DNA of 64,000 bases from contig CM019215.1 in the NCBI GenBank assembly GCA_009741485.1, positions 74,529,735 through 74,593,734 of the forward strand. The letters run 5' to 3'. Shown piece by piece: positions 62,671 through 64,000 of the stretch. This DNA is from Malurus cyaneus samueli (lineage: Eukaryota; Chordata; Aves; Passeriformes; Maluridae). Under the pieces are notes generated by a model that did no database searches, was not told where the DNA came from, and was given only the letters and a program-made list of their open reading frames with translations. Both the position numbers and the translations under genes were made by a program. Within the stretch, counting starts at the first letter, position 1. Each line of letters starts with the position of its first letter.

Positions 62671-62854
62671 TGCAATTAATTTCCCCAAGTGAAGTCTGTT
62701 TTGCCCATGACACTACTTGGTGAGTGACCTCTCCTCTCCTTATCCCAGCTCAAGAGCCTTTTGCTGTATTTTCTCTCCTCTGTTCAGTTGTAGGGACAGG
62801 TAATGGAGTGGCTTTGGTGAGTACCTGGAATCCAGCCAAGGTCAAACCCCTACA

Positions 62855-64000
62855 ATCAGTCTCCAGTAAACTGAGTGGGCATTGCGTTGAGATTTTGGTA
62901 AGATTATTGTTATAATTATGAATGGAAAAGCCTAGATTTTTATTTTGATTCTACATGGTGCATTGATACTTGTAACTTTTTAATTCAAGAAGAAAAATTA
63001 GTTCGGAGTGGGAACCCAAAAGCTGACTCCGAATTTAAAACATAACATTTCCTATTAAGCAGAGTCTGTATCTATAAAACTGTATTTCAGCATTCTTTCC
63101 AAGGACAAGATTATTTTTCCTTGTTATGACCATACTGCAGTACGCTTTAAAAATCTGAAACTGGCTTCAAAGAATCTCAGCCTTAGAAATTCTGCACACG
63201 CTTGGTGTGCAGCTTTGGAAGGCCCTTCCGGGCTCTCAGCTACGGTTAAAAAGCAACCAAGAAACAGCTCTTGTGCAAGAAAAGTGACCAAATAACAAGT
63301 GTACTTCAAAGGAAATTTGAAAAATAATCTCCCTGTAATTTCTCTTGCAACACTTACATGAACACTGAGAAAAACCCTTTCAGATTTTTCTTTCATGACA
63401 CTCAACAACATGGTTAAATATGGGATTGCCATGACTAAATGAAGGAATCTTGATGGCACTTATCTCACAAGGAACAGCTTGAAATTCACAGCACCTGGAG
63501 GCTGTTGTTTTCATGCTGTTTTGTAAATGGCACCATGGGAAAGTGGTAAGCTATCTTTTAAAAATGGAACTGCGGTAACAAACTATTTGGAATTAATTTG
63601 TGAAAATGTTATCAGCAGTAGGTGACAGGTCAGTCAATGGGGTTTTTTCATAATGCTATAGCTTGGGATATACCTGTGCTGCAGTTACAGCACAAACTGC
63701 TCTCCAACAGTTTAATAGACTAGGTAGTGCTACAAATTTAGAGCTGGGGTCAGGCTATCAGTAGCCCAGCTACAGGCTAACTGTAGTTGCTTTTTGACAG
63801 GTCAGCTACCCAGCCTGGTGTTGACTCATTCTGCTTATTACCTGCCCCTAAGCTGCTGAATTTAAATTCTACTTCTCTGCCACAATCATTTTGTGGTTAC
63901 AGTCCTTACTGTCCTTGGCCTAAATTTGGCTCCCAAATGTATAAGTGCAACTCTACAATACATTAGCTGAAATCAATTGAGTCTCTCTCAATTTATAGCA
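62855..64000. other. Intergenic sequence, no gene seen
   Basis: AT-rich unique-looking DNA from the LTR to the window edge. A 111-codon - strand frame (63124-63459) has no recognisable domain. No named repeat was found. Confidence 0.5.

Larger units (their letters stand above)
61700..62854 (+). mobile_element. Solo LTR of an avian ERVL-type endogenous retrovirus
   Basis: A GC-richer block of about 1.15 kb whose right half matches, from memory, a common bird LTR. It has a TATA-like CATATTTAA at 62058-62066, a row of degenerate units with 'gcagccc(c/a)tgg' and 'ctggagcaggg' (about 62200-62500), an AATAAA at 62665-62670, and a terminal part with 'ttttgcccatgacac' and 'ggaatccagccaaggtcaaa' ending in TACA at 62854. 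The CA end is typical of LTRs. There is no gag, pol or env sequence beside it, so it is a solo LTR left by recombination, and it is inactive. The left end is uncertain because no clear TG start or target duplication could be identified. A 279-codon frame on its - strand is an antisense by-product. Confidence 0.7.

Noticed and set aside
1..64000. CRISPR arrays, operons, tRNA or rRNA genes
   Set aside because: No regularly spaced direct repeats with unique spacers, no clustered coding genes and no tRNA/rRNA sequence seen; the window is vertebrate nuclear DNA.

Overview
This is a bird nuclear genome window, AT-rich and almost entirely non-coding, with one recognisable protein-coding exon. The avian assignment rests on three things read from the sequence: a BASP1 (CAP-23/NAP-22) protein of the type described in chick brain, 3'-end fragments of CR1 LINEs, and what looks like a solo LTR of an avian ERVL-type endogenous retrovirus. 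The species cannot be fixed by eye. A 10-N gap (4932-4941) and a single-N join flanked by an exact 26-bp duplication (24507-24559) show that this is a draft assembly.

Layout. Positions 1-41629 most likely lie within the long first intron of BASP1: there is no other gene, no CpG-island promoter and no conserved reading frame. The stretch holds a CR1 fragment (5594-6008, + strand), a second on the - strand (25977-26094), several microsatellites and T-runs, and a striking polypurine block of about 470 bp (36017-36486) just after a CpG-bearing GC-rich patch. Positions 41630 to about 43246 are the last BASP1 exon, which carries the whole 243-codon reading frame (41639-42370), then a 3' UTR of about 0.9 kb with a G-quadruplex motif and a terminal AATAAA at 43221. 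From about 43250 to 64000 is intergenic desert: low-complexity tracts, a two-copy diverged repeat (50882-50980 and 52905-53001), a local tandem duplication, a possible ancient amniote repeat, and a solo LTR of about 1.15 kb (about 61700-62854). In human, BASP1 is also followed by a large gene-poor interval, so the lack of neighbours fits what is known of the locus.

The many short open frames elsewhere look like chance frames. They are short, mostly antisense or repeat-derived, and show no recognisable domain. I found no CRISPR array, operon, tRNA, rRNA or convincing new gene system. The points most worth a second look are the polypurine block, the G-quadruplex in the BASP1 3' UTR, the assembly joins, the two-copy diverged repeat, and a 262-codon antisense frame at 21116-21904.
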